Positions 56,809 to 64,000 of a stretch of DNA of 64,000 bases are shown here, piece by piece. This stretch comes from Acetobacter ghanensis (GTDB taxonomy: Bacteria > Pseudomonadota > Alphaproteobacteria > Acetobacterales > Acetobacteraceae): assembly GCF_001499675.1 (NCBI RefSeq), contig NZ_LN609302.1:1937396-2001395 (forward strand), read 5' to 3'. The first letter of the stretch is position 1. Each line of letters opens with the position of its first letter. Position numbers and translations under genes: made by a program. The notes beneath the pieces were generated by a model. The model ran no database searches. It saw nothing but the letters and a program-made list of their open reading frames with translations, and had not been told where the DNA came from.

Positions 56809-57235
56809 ATGGGAGATCTCTATACATATGGTATACATGAAAACGTTACGTCATCAGAACTATTTGTTTATATCGCAATCAATGAAATAGGAAAAGGCCT
56901 TTGGATCCATCATATCGCAGCAATTGTTTCTATCTTTCTCGGTCAAAACAACATAGCAACTCGATGTAAATTTAAGGAATCTACAAAAGGGACTTCCGTT
57001 GCATTGATTATAGCACGAAGCGCTTTTCCATATGAAATATAGAATTCTTCCAGCATTTACTGGGGTGCCATTGATAAAATGCGGGTACATACTTACCAAA
57101 AACATTGGAGTTTTTGTTGGGCGATCTGTACCTTATATAGGTGTCACTATCACTTTTTACGACGTATCAAAAATTGTTTATAATACTGTTCAGCAATATA
57201 ATCGTCTGGTTAAATCTGAAGACAGGATTTTTTAA
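56809..57235 (+). pseudogene. STM2901-like family membrane-associated protein, frameshifted
   Basis: Two overlapping frames, 56809-57042 and 57032-57235, join into one protein of about 140 aa: YTYGIHENVTSSELFVYIAI ... LGQNNIATRCKFKESTKGTS ... ARSAFPYE then KYRILPAFTGVPL ... FVGRSVPYIGVTITFYDVSK ... YNRLVKSEDRIF. This is the pattern of the STM2901 family, known beside a DUF1493 gene in Salmonella, and a DUF1493 gene follows directly here. The frame changes near 57030 (short A run). Two hydrophobic stretches suggest membrane contact. Function is unknown. Codon use is AT-rich and unlike the core genes, suggesting transfer. Confidence 0.55.
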
Positions 57236-57682
57236 ATGCATATTCTCGCAGAAAAATTCAAGAATTTCTTAATATACGAAGAAAAAATTTCTGAAAATGA
57301 AATTCAATTGTCAACAAGAATTGTAGAAGATCTTGGTCTGGATGGAATTGAGGCTCATTACTTCATGGAAGCCTATGCAGAAACGTTTTCAATCAAGGGT
57401 GGGGATTTTGATCCTCGTCGATATTTTAATGATGAAACAGAGGTTTTATTAATTATCCCTGCTATCTTCTTTGTTTTTTTTCGATTTCTGATCTGGCAAC
57501 TTTTGCTGGGCAAACCAGTCCGCAAACTGACAACAGTGCCAGTCACATTAGCCATGCTCCAACAAGCAATAGACGATGGTGTCTGGAATTGCGCGCGCAT
57601 TGAATCTCTTGCTGGCACACAGGTTTATCCACCCCCTTCAAAAAAACCAGGGTGGTTTTCGCGCATTCGTAACTGGACATGA
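57236..57682 (+). CDS. DUF1493 family protein
   Basis: 148-aa protein. The first 80 residues (STRIVEDLGLDGIEAHYFMEAYAETFSIKGGDFDPRRYF) match DUF1493, an acyl-carrier-protein-like small domain of unknown function. A hydrophobic helix follows (LLIIPAIFFVFFRFLIWQLLL), then a basic end. The ATG directly abuts the stop of the preceding gene (TAAATG), so the two act as a pair. AGGA lies upstream. The pair may encode an effector/immunity or surface-related module; nothing proves this. Confidence 0.72.
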   Translation: MHILAEKFKNFLIYEEKISENEIQLSTRIVEDLGLDGIEAHYFMEAYAETFSIKGGDFDPRRYFNDETEVLLIIPAIFFVFFRFLIWQLLLGKPVRKLTTVPVTLAMLQQAIDDGVWNCARIESLAGTQVYPPPSKKPGWFSRIRNWT

Positions 57683-57736
57683 ACTGGCACAATTTAGAAT
57701 TATCGAATTCAATCTAACCAGCGCACAAAGGAAACT

Positions 57737-57759
57737 CCACGAATCTATTGATTCCGTGG
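57737..57759 (+). terminator. Hairpin after the DUF1493 gene
   Basis: CCACGAATC-TATT-GATTCCGTGG with one bulged base, followed by GGTTTTC, 55 bases after the stop. Probable terminator. Confidence 0.5.
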
Positions 57760-58382
57760 GGTTTTCTGAACGTTGTATGCTTGCAGGAGCACCACTACCA
57801 ACGACACTTGCGACTGGTGGATCGTAAGATACTTTGGCTTCATCGCAGAATCGGATTCTGTTGACAAAAAATCGTGTCAGTTTGTTTTTTCCTGCGTTTC
57901 AAAGCCTGTCTTTGAGGAAATTGGTGGATGCGTGGATATTTGTCGCCCGAGCGCAACTGCTAGTTCCGTCCCGCCAGATATCCGTTTGTTGCTCAACGGT
58001 ATGGGGGCGGTGCTGCCCATGACGTGACATACATAAATACTATGGAGATGATGGAGCAGTTTGATATGACACAGAACAAGCCTCTGACAGACGTCATGAA
58101 GGTATGGGCTGTCGCCATTCGCGAGCAATCAAAAGTCGCCAGACAAGTAATAGGCAACCTGTTGCACGGTCTATCGCTATTCCGCATGGCTACCCGATAA
58201 AATTCGAACCTTGACTGGACAGAATACCACACGCGAGCCCGCTATACGTAATGCGACAAAGTGTCTTGAACATCCGACTTGAGGTGACTGCCGCCGGCCT
58301 GCTCCAGCATCACTGATGCAGACAGGCAAATCACGAGAGAGAGAAAAAACTTTATGAACTCAGACGAAAATCTGCCATATCA
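57760..58382. other. Gene-poor remnant region
   Basis: About 620 bases with only short frames on both strands. The plus-strand frame reading MEMMEQFDMTQNKPLTDVMK (about 58041-58198) looks like the end of a decayed gene but is not recognised. No RNA gene seen. Confidence 0.45.
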
Positions 58383-58830
58383 TTAGAATTCATAGGAATT
58401 TAATTCCTGCATAATTAATTTATTTCGGATATACTTTTCTTTGAAGTATTCCTGCCTTTTATAGATATTCGAGCAAATTTTTTTCATTTCATTGGATAGT
58501 TCATTTTTCCTTTTCTGAGGAAGATTGCTATCCCATTCTCCCGCCAGGTACTGACAAATATCTGCATCATAGAAAAAGGAGGTAACGTCATCTGGAAAAT
58601 TTTCTTCATTTTTTGCAATGACTGGTGAAATATTTACACAATATAACATGGCAAAAAAAATATTCTAATGACCAGTGTGGTTTATCTTTTTGCCCAACGT
58701 CTATTCTTGGAAATTTAATGAACCGTGGAAATGTCCAGTATGAGGCGAAGGCCGCCTGTCTGTAGCTATTCCTTAAGCAAACAACCCGTTCAAATGAGGG
58801 GTTTTGTTCCCAGCGCTGCCTAGTTATCAT
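58383..58830 (-). pseudogene. Unrecognised protein, frameshifted in an A8 run
   Basis: Two minus-strand frames (58830-58606 and 58649-58383) join at the run of eight A (plus strand 58653-58660). Removing one base gives a continuous protein of about 148 aa, reading HWSLEYFFAMLYCVNISPVIAKN across the join. The product is rich in Lys, Asn and aromatic residues, has no signal peptide or clear membrane helix, and matches no family I know. It is AT-rich like the STM2901/DUF1493 pair and may belong to the same transferred segment. Confidence 0.45.
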
Positions 58831-58900
58831 AGTCCAAGATGGGTATTAAAATGCCGTCTTATCGTTGATCTGAACGCGCTAAAATACCGAAATTTGTTGC

Positions 58901-58912
58901 GGGGGGGGGGGG
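58901..58912 (+). repeat. Poly-G tract of 12 before the PLD-like gene
   Basis: Twelve consecutive G end 4 bases before the ATG at 58917, exactly where the Shine-Dalgarno should be. Such tracts change length by slippage and can switch expression; they are also error-prone in sequencing. Confidence 0.8.
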
Positions 58913-58916
58913 CGCT

Positions 58917-60325
58917 ATGAGTGGCTATGACCTCTTTGAGGTGCCAGAGGGGTATGAAACTGATATAGTTCTACTTATCGCACCGTATTTCGATCCAAAA
59001 TTCATTAAAAAAATTGCCCAAAAGCTGTCGCCAAAAAAATCAGGATTGTCATTGATGACGGTGTTCAAAGAATAGAGATCGAGAAACTTATTCGTGCCGC
59101 TCCCCGCGTTGCCGACATCAAGGTTGCTCTGGGCGTGGCTGCTGGTCTGGTTCATATCAAAGGCTATTACGTTGAATTTGTGAAATCCAGTGGACGTCTC
59201 CGTCGCCTGAGGCGCTTTTTTTATGGTTCTGCCAATGCGACCGAAGCCGCGTTCCACGGAAGTCGGAATGCTGAACTGATCGCTAGTGTCAATTTATCCG
59301 CAGGTAAAGATAGCGGAATCCTAGATTGCTTGACACATGTCATCGCCGCTGTCGAAAGCAGCCCGAGCGTTATATTAGCCACGACAGTTGGTCCACTGCA
59401 CAACTCTCCTATCCTACATCTTCCGAAGTTCGAGATTACTACGCCGGGACCAGCTCCGGGCTTTGACGCATGGTTGCAACGAGGGGTGCTGGCAGCGAAA
59501 TATCGCGACGTTCAGCAATTCCTTACAGTAAGCGTAGTGCTGCAAAAGCGATTGCAGCAGGACATAGTCGCTGCTGTGTTCTCTAGCAGGGGGCTGCTTG
59601 AACCGGGAGAACGAAATGTCGTTCGGTTTCGCTATATGCGTGAAGTAGAAGATGGGAGTGCATACGAACTTTCTGAGGATGACGATCATGGGCGGACAAG
59701 TGCCACAACCAACCAATGGAAGTCCCGCTACTGCGTGTGGACTCATTTTGACGATTGGCTGTCCGATGACTGCTATCGTGCTCATCGTGCTGACATGGTG
59801 TTGAGGAGCGGAGATCGCCGACGGGCAAAGATCAAAGAATTGAGAAATTGCGGAGAGAACAAAGACTGGGAGCAGGGCCGCAAGACCATTTTCCTGCAGG
59901 CCTTGAGCGATGTATGGACGGAACTCGCGAAGGAAGGGCGACCTAATGACTATCTAAAGGGCGGTCCCCATGGAATTGACCGAGAGCACTACGGTGATCG
60001 CTTCGAGAAGAAACTGCTGACCGACTACCGATTAGCACAAGACAGTGATTTTCGCGCCAGATACATCGACGGTTATGAGTTTCCGGCTATGCTTCGGTTT
60101 CGTCAGGACACGGTGTCATGGGATGACTTTGTGCGATCATGGTGTGAATCAGTGGCGCTAGAAGCTGCTAAAAGGAGACCTTCCTCACTTCTCGCCCGGA
60201 CACTAGTTCTCATCATGGCGGAATTGGGAATTGAGGAACTCGATTCTGCGAAAATCTACGATTGGCTCAGAAAATCGTGGAACAAACCAAATGTGGGCGA
60301 ACTGTTGATTTTCACTGAGAACTGA
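58917..60325 (+). pseudogene. Phospholipase D-like nuclease-family protein, frameshifted and cut by IS21
   Basis: From the ATG at 58917 the frame reads MSGYDLFEVPEGYETDIVLL and stops early; an added A in the A7 run 59033-59039 joins it to the long frame ending at 60325, giving about 469 aa. A PLD-type half-site is seen: HIKGYYVE followed by FFYGSANATEAAF, i.e. H-x-K-x4-(E for D) then GS-x-N. One such motif per chain fits dimeric PLD-like nucleases of restriction and defence systems. The last residues LLIFTEN are coded by the inverted repeat of the IS21 element starting at 60303, so the native C-terminus is lost. The remainder of the gene is not found on the far side of the IS. Function is probably abolished. 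Confidence 0.65.
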
Positions 60326-60332
60326 CCCGGGT
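60303..60332 (+). repeat. IS21 left terminal inverted repeat (30 bp)
   Basis: Exact reverse complement of 62765-62794. It also codes the last residues of the truncated PLD-like gene. Confidence 0.9.
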
Positions 60333-60415
60333 AGGGCGGAAATTTTCATCGAGATTTGACCCATGCCTTCACACTCCCCGGCATCATCTGCTGGGGGGGT
60401 TTTGGAGTGATTGAC

Positions 60416-61939
60416 ATGGAGCTTCTGAGTGTGATCCGCCGGTGGCACTGCCGGGATCATCTTCCGATCCGCGAGATCGAACGCCGGACGGGACTGTCAC
60501 GCAATACGATCCGGAAATATCTCCGGGCACAGAGTATTGAACCGCGGTTCCAGGTCCCCGAACGTCCCAGCCGACTGGACCCGTTTGCTGACAGGCTGAG
60601 GGGATGGCTGGTCCTGGAAGCCGCTCGCCCCCGCAAGAATCGGCGCACGGCGCGACGACTGCATGAAGACCTTGTGGCACTGGGTTATGATGGATCCTAC
60701 GGACGGGTGGCCGCTTTCATCCGGCAGTGGAAACACGAACAGCACCAGGCACGCCAGACAACGGGTCGGGGTGTTTTTGTGCCCCTGTGCTTCCAGCCCG
60801 GGGAAGCGTTCCAGTTCGACTGGGGCGAGGACTGGGCGGTCATTGCCGACCGTCGCGTCAAGCTGCAGGTTGCCCACACCAAACTGTCCTTCAGCCGGGC
60901 CTTCATACTCAGGGCCTATCCCCTACAGACCCACGAGATGCTTTTTGATGCGCTTACCGAGGCCTTCCGCGTGCTCGGTGGCGTGCCGCGGCGGGGTATT
61001 TTTGATAACATGAAGACGGCCGTGGACCGGATTGGGTCGGGCAAGGCGCGTCAGGTCAACCTGCGCTTCATGGCCCTGGCCAGCCATTACCTGTTCGAGC
61101 CGACCTTCTGCAATCCGGCAGCCGGATGGGAGAAAGGGCAGATCGAGAAGACCGTGCAGGATGCCCGGCGCCAGATCTGGCAGGATTTGCCCGTCTTTCC
61201 CGATCTGGGGGCGCTGAATGCCTGGCTGGAAGCCCGCTGCCTGGACCGTTGGGAACGGCTGCGGCATGCTGGATTGCCGTGTAGCGTCTCCGAGGTCCAT
61301 GCAAGCGAACGTCCCCACCTCATGGTGCCGGGGCGTCCCTTTGACGGGTTTGTCGAACAGACCAAGCGCGTCTCACCAACCTGCCTGATCCAGTTCGAAG
61401 GCAACCGCTACAGCGTGCCGGCCTCCTTTGCCAATCGTCCGGTCAGCCTGCGGGTTTATCCTGACAAGCTGCGCATTATCGCCGAAGGGCAAGTTCTGTG
61501 CGTGCATGACCGGATCATCACGCGTTCGCATGGTGTGCCAGGCCGCACGGTGTATGACTGGCGGCATTATCTGGCGGTCATCCAGCGCAAACCGGGCGCC
61601 CTACGCAATGGCGCGCCGTTTACCGAATTGCCAGCCGCCTTCCGGACCCTGCAGGATCAACTGCTCAGGCGCCCTGGAGGCGACCGGGAAATGGCTGAAA
61701 TCCTGGCCCTTGTGCTGCAGCATGATGAGCAGGCTGTCCTCTGCGCGGTTGAACTGGCACTTGAAGACGGCGTGGCGACCAAGACCCATGTTCTCAATAC
61801 GCTTCATCGCCTGATCGATGCCAAGAGAACCGTGGTTCCCCGGCTCGATGCCCCACAGGCCCTGGTGCTCGAACACGAACCGTGCGCCGATACAGGGCGG
61901 TATGACATCCTGCGAAGGGACAGCCGCCATGCGTCATGA
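60416..61939 (+). CDS. istA: IS21 family transposase
   Basis: 507-aa DDE transposase. N-terminal helix-turn-helix ([22 protein letters not shown]), then the catalytic core with first Asp in FQFDWGED, second in [10 protein letters not shown] and Glu in [11 protein letters not shown]. The C-terminal domain includes the [26 protein letters not shown] segment. The ATG at 60416 follows TGGAGTGA. Its 3' end overlaps istB by 11 bases. The frame is intact, so the element may still be active. Confidence 0.92.
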   Translation: MELLSVIRRWHCRDHLPIREIERRTGLSRNTIRKYLRAQSIEPRFQVPERPSRLDPFADRLRGWLVLEAARPRKNRRTARRLHEDLVALGYDGSYGRVAAFIRQWKHEQHQARQTTGRGVFVPLCFQPGEAFQFDWGEDWAVIADRRVKLQVAHTKLSFSRAFILRAYPLQTHEMLFDALTEAFRVLGGVPRRGIFDNMKTAVDRIGSGKARQVNLRFMALASHYLFEPTFCNPAAGWEKGQIEKTVQDARRQIWQDLPVFPDLGALNAWLEARCLDRWERLRHAGLPCSVSEVHASERPHLMVPGRPFDGFVEQTKRVSPTCLIQFEGNRYSVPASFANRPVSLRVYPDKLRIIAEGQVLCVHDRIITRSHGVPGRTVYDWRHYLAVIQRKPGALRNGAPFTELPAAFRTLQDQLLRRPGGDREMAEILALVLQHDEQAVLCAVELALEDGVATKTHVLNTLHRLIDAKRTVVPRLDAPQALVLEHEPCADTGRYDILRRDSRHAS

Positions 61940-62708
61940 TCCTGCGGCTGCTTCACTTGTGGTCATGCTCCGTGGATTGCGGATGTATGGCATGTCCCAG
62001 GCCACGGCCGACCTCATCGAGCAGGGGGCACCTGCCTTCGAGGCGGCCATCCCCATCCTCTCACAACTCCTGAAGGCGGAACTGGCCGAACGCGAAGTGC
62101 GCTCCATCGCCTACCAGACAAAGACCGCCCGGTTCCCCGCCTACAAGGACCTGTCCGGGTTCTCCTTTGCCGATACGCAGGTCAACGAGCCCATGATCCG
62201 CCAGCTCCATAGCGGGGACTTCATCGAGCGTGCTGAAAATGTCGTGCTGATCGGCGGTCCGGGAACCGGGAAAACCCACCTGGCGACCGCGCTGGCCATC
62301 CAGGCGATCACCCATCACCGCAAGAAGGCGCGCTTCTGGTCAACGGTCGACCTGGTCAATGCGCTCGAACAGGAAAAGACCGCCAACCGGGCCGGGCAGA
62401 TTGCCGACAGGCTGCTCCGCCTGGATCTCGTGATCCTTGATGAACTCGGTTATCTCCCCTTCAGTGCGTCTGGGGGCGCCCTGCTGTTCCATCTGCTCAG
62501 CCGCCTCTACGAGCGCACCAGTGTCATCATCACAACCAATCTGAGCTTCAGTGAATGGGGAGACGTCTTTGGTGACCCGAAGATGACAACGGCGCTCCTC
62601 GATCGGCTGACCCATCACTGTCATATCCTCGAGACAGGAAATGACAGCTACAGGTTCCGCGCCAGCACCGCCGCGTCAAAAAACAGAAAGGACAGATCCT
62701 CTTCTTGA
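61929..62708 (+). CDS. istB: IS21 family helper ATPase
   Basis: 259-aa AAA+ ATPase (DnaC-like) that helps IstA choose targets. Walker [12 protein letters not shown], Walker [13 protein letters not shown], and sensor region [13 protein letters not shown] are present. The ATG at 61929 overlaps the istA stop; the family N-terminus ([22 protein letters not shown]) starts right after it. Confidence 0.92.
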   Translation: MRHDPAAASLVVMLRGLRMYGMSQATADLIEQGAPAFEAAIPILSQLLKAELAEREVRSIAYQTKTARFPAYKDLSGFSFADTQVNEPMIRQLHSGDFIERAENVVLIGGPGTGKTHLATALAIQAITHHRKKARFWSTVDLVNALEQEKTANRAGQIADRLLRLDLVILDELGYLPFSASGGALLFHLLSRLYERTSVIITTNLSFSEWGDVFGDPKMTTALLDRLTHHCHILETGNDSYRFRASTAASKNRKDRSSS

Positions 62709-62764
62709 CCGCCCGCCCGACTGTGCCTGAAATAGCATCTGGCTGGGTCAATTCCTGATGAAAA

Positions 62765-62794
62765 ACCCGGGTCAGTTCTCAGTGAAAATCAACA
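62765..62794 (-). repeat. IS21 right terminal inverted repeat (30 bp)
   Basis: Exact reverse complement of 60303-60332, 57 bases after the istB stop. Confidence 0.9.
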
Positions 62795-63286
62795 CATTAG
62801 GGTCTTTTCGCGGCGTGTTCCACGGACGCTCACGCAAGGACAGCGTCTGCTCCCGGAAAGACAGTCTGATCGTCTCTTGCCCTCTTGGCGAGAGACGTTT
62901 CAACTCATGCAAGCGTGGAACCGTTTCTCTACGTTGCGGCTGAATTGGGGGGGCAAACGGACTGTCCGGTTTCGGATAGATACTTAAAAAACCGGACATT
63001 TAAGATCGCAAAATAATCGCAACTAAAATTCCCACTCTATTATATAGAATTATTTAAAATTCTTATCTATCAATCGCTTATAAAATTGGAGACTAACAAT
63101 ACCATGATTGACACCATGTCTTGAGCTGAAAGCGCGTAGACTCTTCCCTTCACTATACAATCACGATTCGCCACAACCACAATCGGACGTAATTGTAGCT
63201 GGGTCTTGGACAGTACTGCGGTTTCAGAACTACACATTGAAAGTCAGGTTCTGCTAGGAGCGGGCATCCGAATACGGGCATCGCCA
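62795..63286. other. Non-coding stretch right of IS21, with recombination-site-like dyad
   Basis: No supported gene. The first 200 bases are GC-rich, the rest AT-rich, a sharp composition step at about 63000. At the step lies a perfect 10-bp inverted repeat TGTCCGGTTT (62963-62972) and AAACCGGACA (62989-62998) with a 16-base spacer, a shape reminiscent of serine-recombinase or transposon-end sites. Confidence 0.5.
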
Positions 63287-64000
63287 TCAATGATCCCATT
63301 CCTCGTGACCGAGGGGTTCGCTGTTAAGCTCTGCCCTGATAACGCGCCAGCGTGGTATGTGAAGGTCCATCAGCGTGATGAAGCGGTCGCCGTGCGAACC
63401 CTCGATGAAATGCGCGACCTCGTGACACACGAGATAGTCGATACAGGCCGGGGGCTTTTTCGTCAGTTCGAGATTGAGCCAAATACGGTGCGCCGCCGCG
63501 TTGCATGTGCCCCATTTCGTGCGCATCCGCTTGATACCGAACTCGGGGGTGGCAACGTCGTATACTCTAGCCCAGTGATCCACCAGCGGGCCAGCCCGGT
63601 CGCGAAGTTCCTGCCGCTGCCACCGCTGAAACACACGCTCGCGAAAATCACGGTCACAACCGGGAGATGCGGAAAGCTCGATCCGGTCCCCGGTGATTTT
63701 CACCGATGAAGCCCCCTGTCGGTTGATCACCTTGAGCCGGTAGGCCGTTCCGAAATGGAAATGGGTCTCCCCCGACACATAGTCGCGTGCGCTCTGGCGG
63801 GCCTGCGCAGCGAACTTCGCCTGCTGCCGCTTGATCCAGCCCATCCGCGTGACCACGGCCAGTCTGATGGCTTCATCGCTGACGGCAGGCGGCGCTGCTA
63901 CGCGGACTCGGCCATGGGGAGGGTAGACGCCGAGGTGCAGGTTCTTGATCTTCTTGCGTACGATCTCGACATCGATCTCCCCTACCCTGAGATGTTGGTC
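63287..64000 (-). CDS. YgjP-like (DUF45, M48-type) metallopeptidase, partial
   Basis: The frame is open from the window end; 237 residues up to the stop are seen, the start lies outside. Zinc-site motif CHEVAHFIEGSHGDRF has HExxH and the third His, as in YgjP proteins. Other family marks are the LGVYPPHGRVRVAAP N-terminal block and KRMRTKWGTCNAAAHRIWLNLEL. Genes of this family are often found next to type I restriction hsdR genes, so a restriction system may lie just beyond the edge; this is inference. Neighbouring PLD-like gene fits a defence region. Confidence 0.88.
   Translation of the reverse strand, partial: DQHLRVGEIDVEIVRKKIKNLHLGVYPPHGRVRVAAPPAVSDEAIRLAVVTRMGWIKRQQAKFAAQARQSARDYVSGETHFHFGTAYRLKVINRQGASSVKITGDRIELSASPGCDRDFRERVFQRWQRQELRDRAGPLVDHWARVYDVATPEFGIKRMRTKWGTCNAAAHRIWLNLELTKKPPACIDYLVCHEVAHFIEGSHGDRFITLMDLHIPRWRVIRAELNSEPLGHEEWDH

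Larger units (their letters stand above)
60303..62794 (+). mobile_element. IS21-family insertion sequence, complete
   Basis: 2492-bp element with istA and istB and perfect 30-bp terminal inverted repeats (60303-60332 and 62765-62794) beginning TGTTGATTTTCACTGAGAAC. A second, diverged repeat copy lies inside each end (TTTTCATCGAGATTTGACCC at 60343-60362 and its counterpart at 62745-62764), the multiple-repeat structure typical of IS21. No target-site duplication is seen: the flanks are GGGCGAAC and CATTAGGG. The element therefore probably took part in a deletion or recombination after insertion. Confidence 0.9.

Noticed and set aside
57760..58382. tRNA, CRISPR or integrase attachment site in the gene-poor part of the island
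   Set aside because: No cloverleaf, spaced repeats or duplicated tRNA end could be seen.
62772..62999. 75-codon minus-strand frame ending LIFTEN
   Set aside because: It simply reads into the IS21 right inverted repeat and has no recognisable domain.
63206..63709. 167-codon plus-strand frame
   Set aside because: Antisense to the YgjP-like metallopeptidase, which has an HExxH site.

Overview
The window looks like a chromosome segment of an acetic acid bacterium (Acetobacteraceae, most likely Acetobacter or a close relative). The evidence is the alphaproteobacterial gene style, a cyanide-insensitive CioAB-type quinol oxidase, ferric-siderophore TonB receptors, a block of exported hydrolases and a Nit1C-type nitrilase operon. 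The identification rests on recognised protein families, not on a database search. No rRNA, tRNA or CRISPR array was seen.

Layout. 1-2255: tail of a peptide ABC transporter (permease and two ATPases, the second frameshifted). 2373-9049: YceI, a PAS-like/GGDEF protein, an MFS exporter, and a UvrA2-like ATPase coupled to a nitrilase-superfamily amidase. 9285-13467: exported proteins (class A acid phosphatase, Tat-type alpha/beta hydrolase, DUF3500 protein, EF-hand protein). 13521-16789: TonB siderophore receptor and AraC regulator. 17267-25768: a giant cyclic beta-1,2-glucan synthase (NdvB type) broken by two single-base frameshifts. 26289-31941: soluble chemoreceptor, D-aminoacylase-type amidohydrolase, LysR regulator divergent from a Rieske oxygenase. 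32109-37855: a 50-aa protein, an FdhF/YdeP molybdo-oxidoreductase with a NarM-like partner, and cioA-cioB-DUF2474. 38425-45659: a second TonB receptor under a strong Fur box, then an emrB-emrA-nodT tripartite efflux operon ending in a degenerate pirin.

45818-54528: a tightly packed nine-gene minus-strand operon: the eight Nit1C genes (MSMEG_0572/sll0783, Nit6803 nitrilase, radical SAM MSMEG_0568, GNAT MSMEG_0567, AIR-synthase-like sll0787, glycosyltransferase MSMEG_0565, MSMEG_0570, flavoprotein MSMEG_0569) plus a PrpE-like acyl-CoA synthetase. Its 5' leader can fold into a three-way-junction RNA whose closing helix hides the Shine-Dalgarno of the first gene. This is the strongest candidate for an undescribed regulatory system here. 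A MocR-type regulator lies just upstream.

56195-64000 is an accessory, partly decayed, AT-richer region: a ParB-like remnant, an STM2901-like/DUF1493 pair, a frameshifted orphan, a phospholipase D-like gene preceded by a 12-G tract and cut by a complete IS21-family element, and a YgjP-like metallopeptidase running off the end. Six frame disruptions are scattered over the window, four of them in or beside mononucleotide runs. Real decay and sequencing error cannot be separated from the sequence alone.
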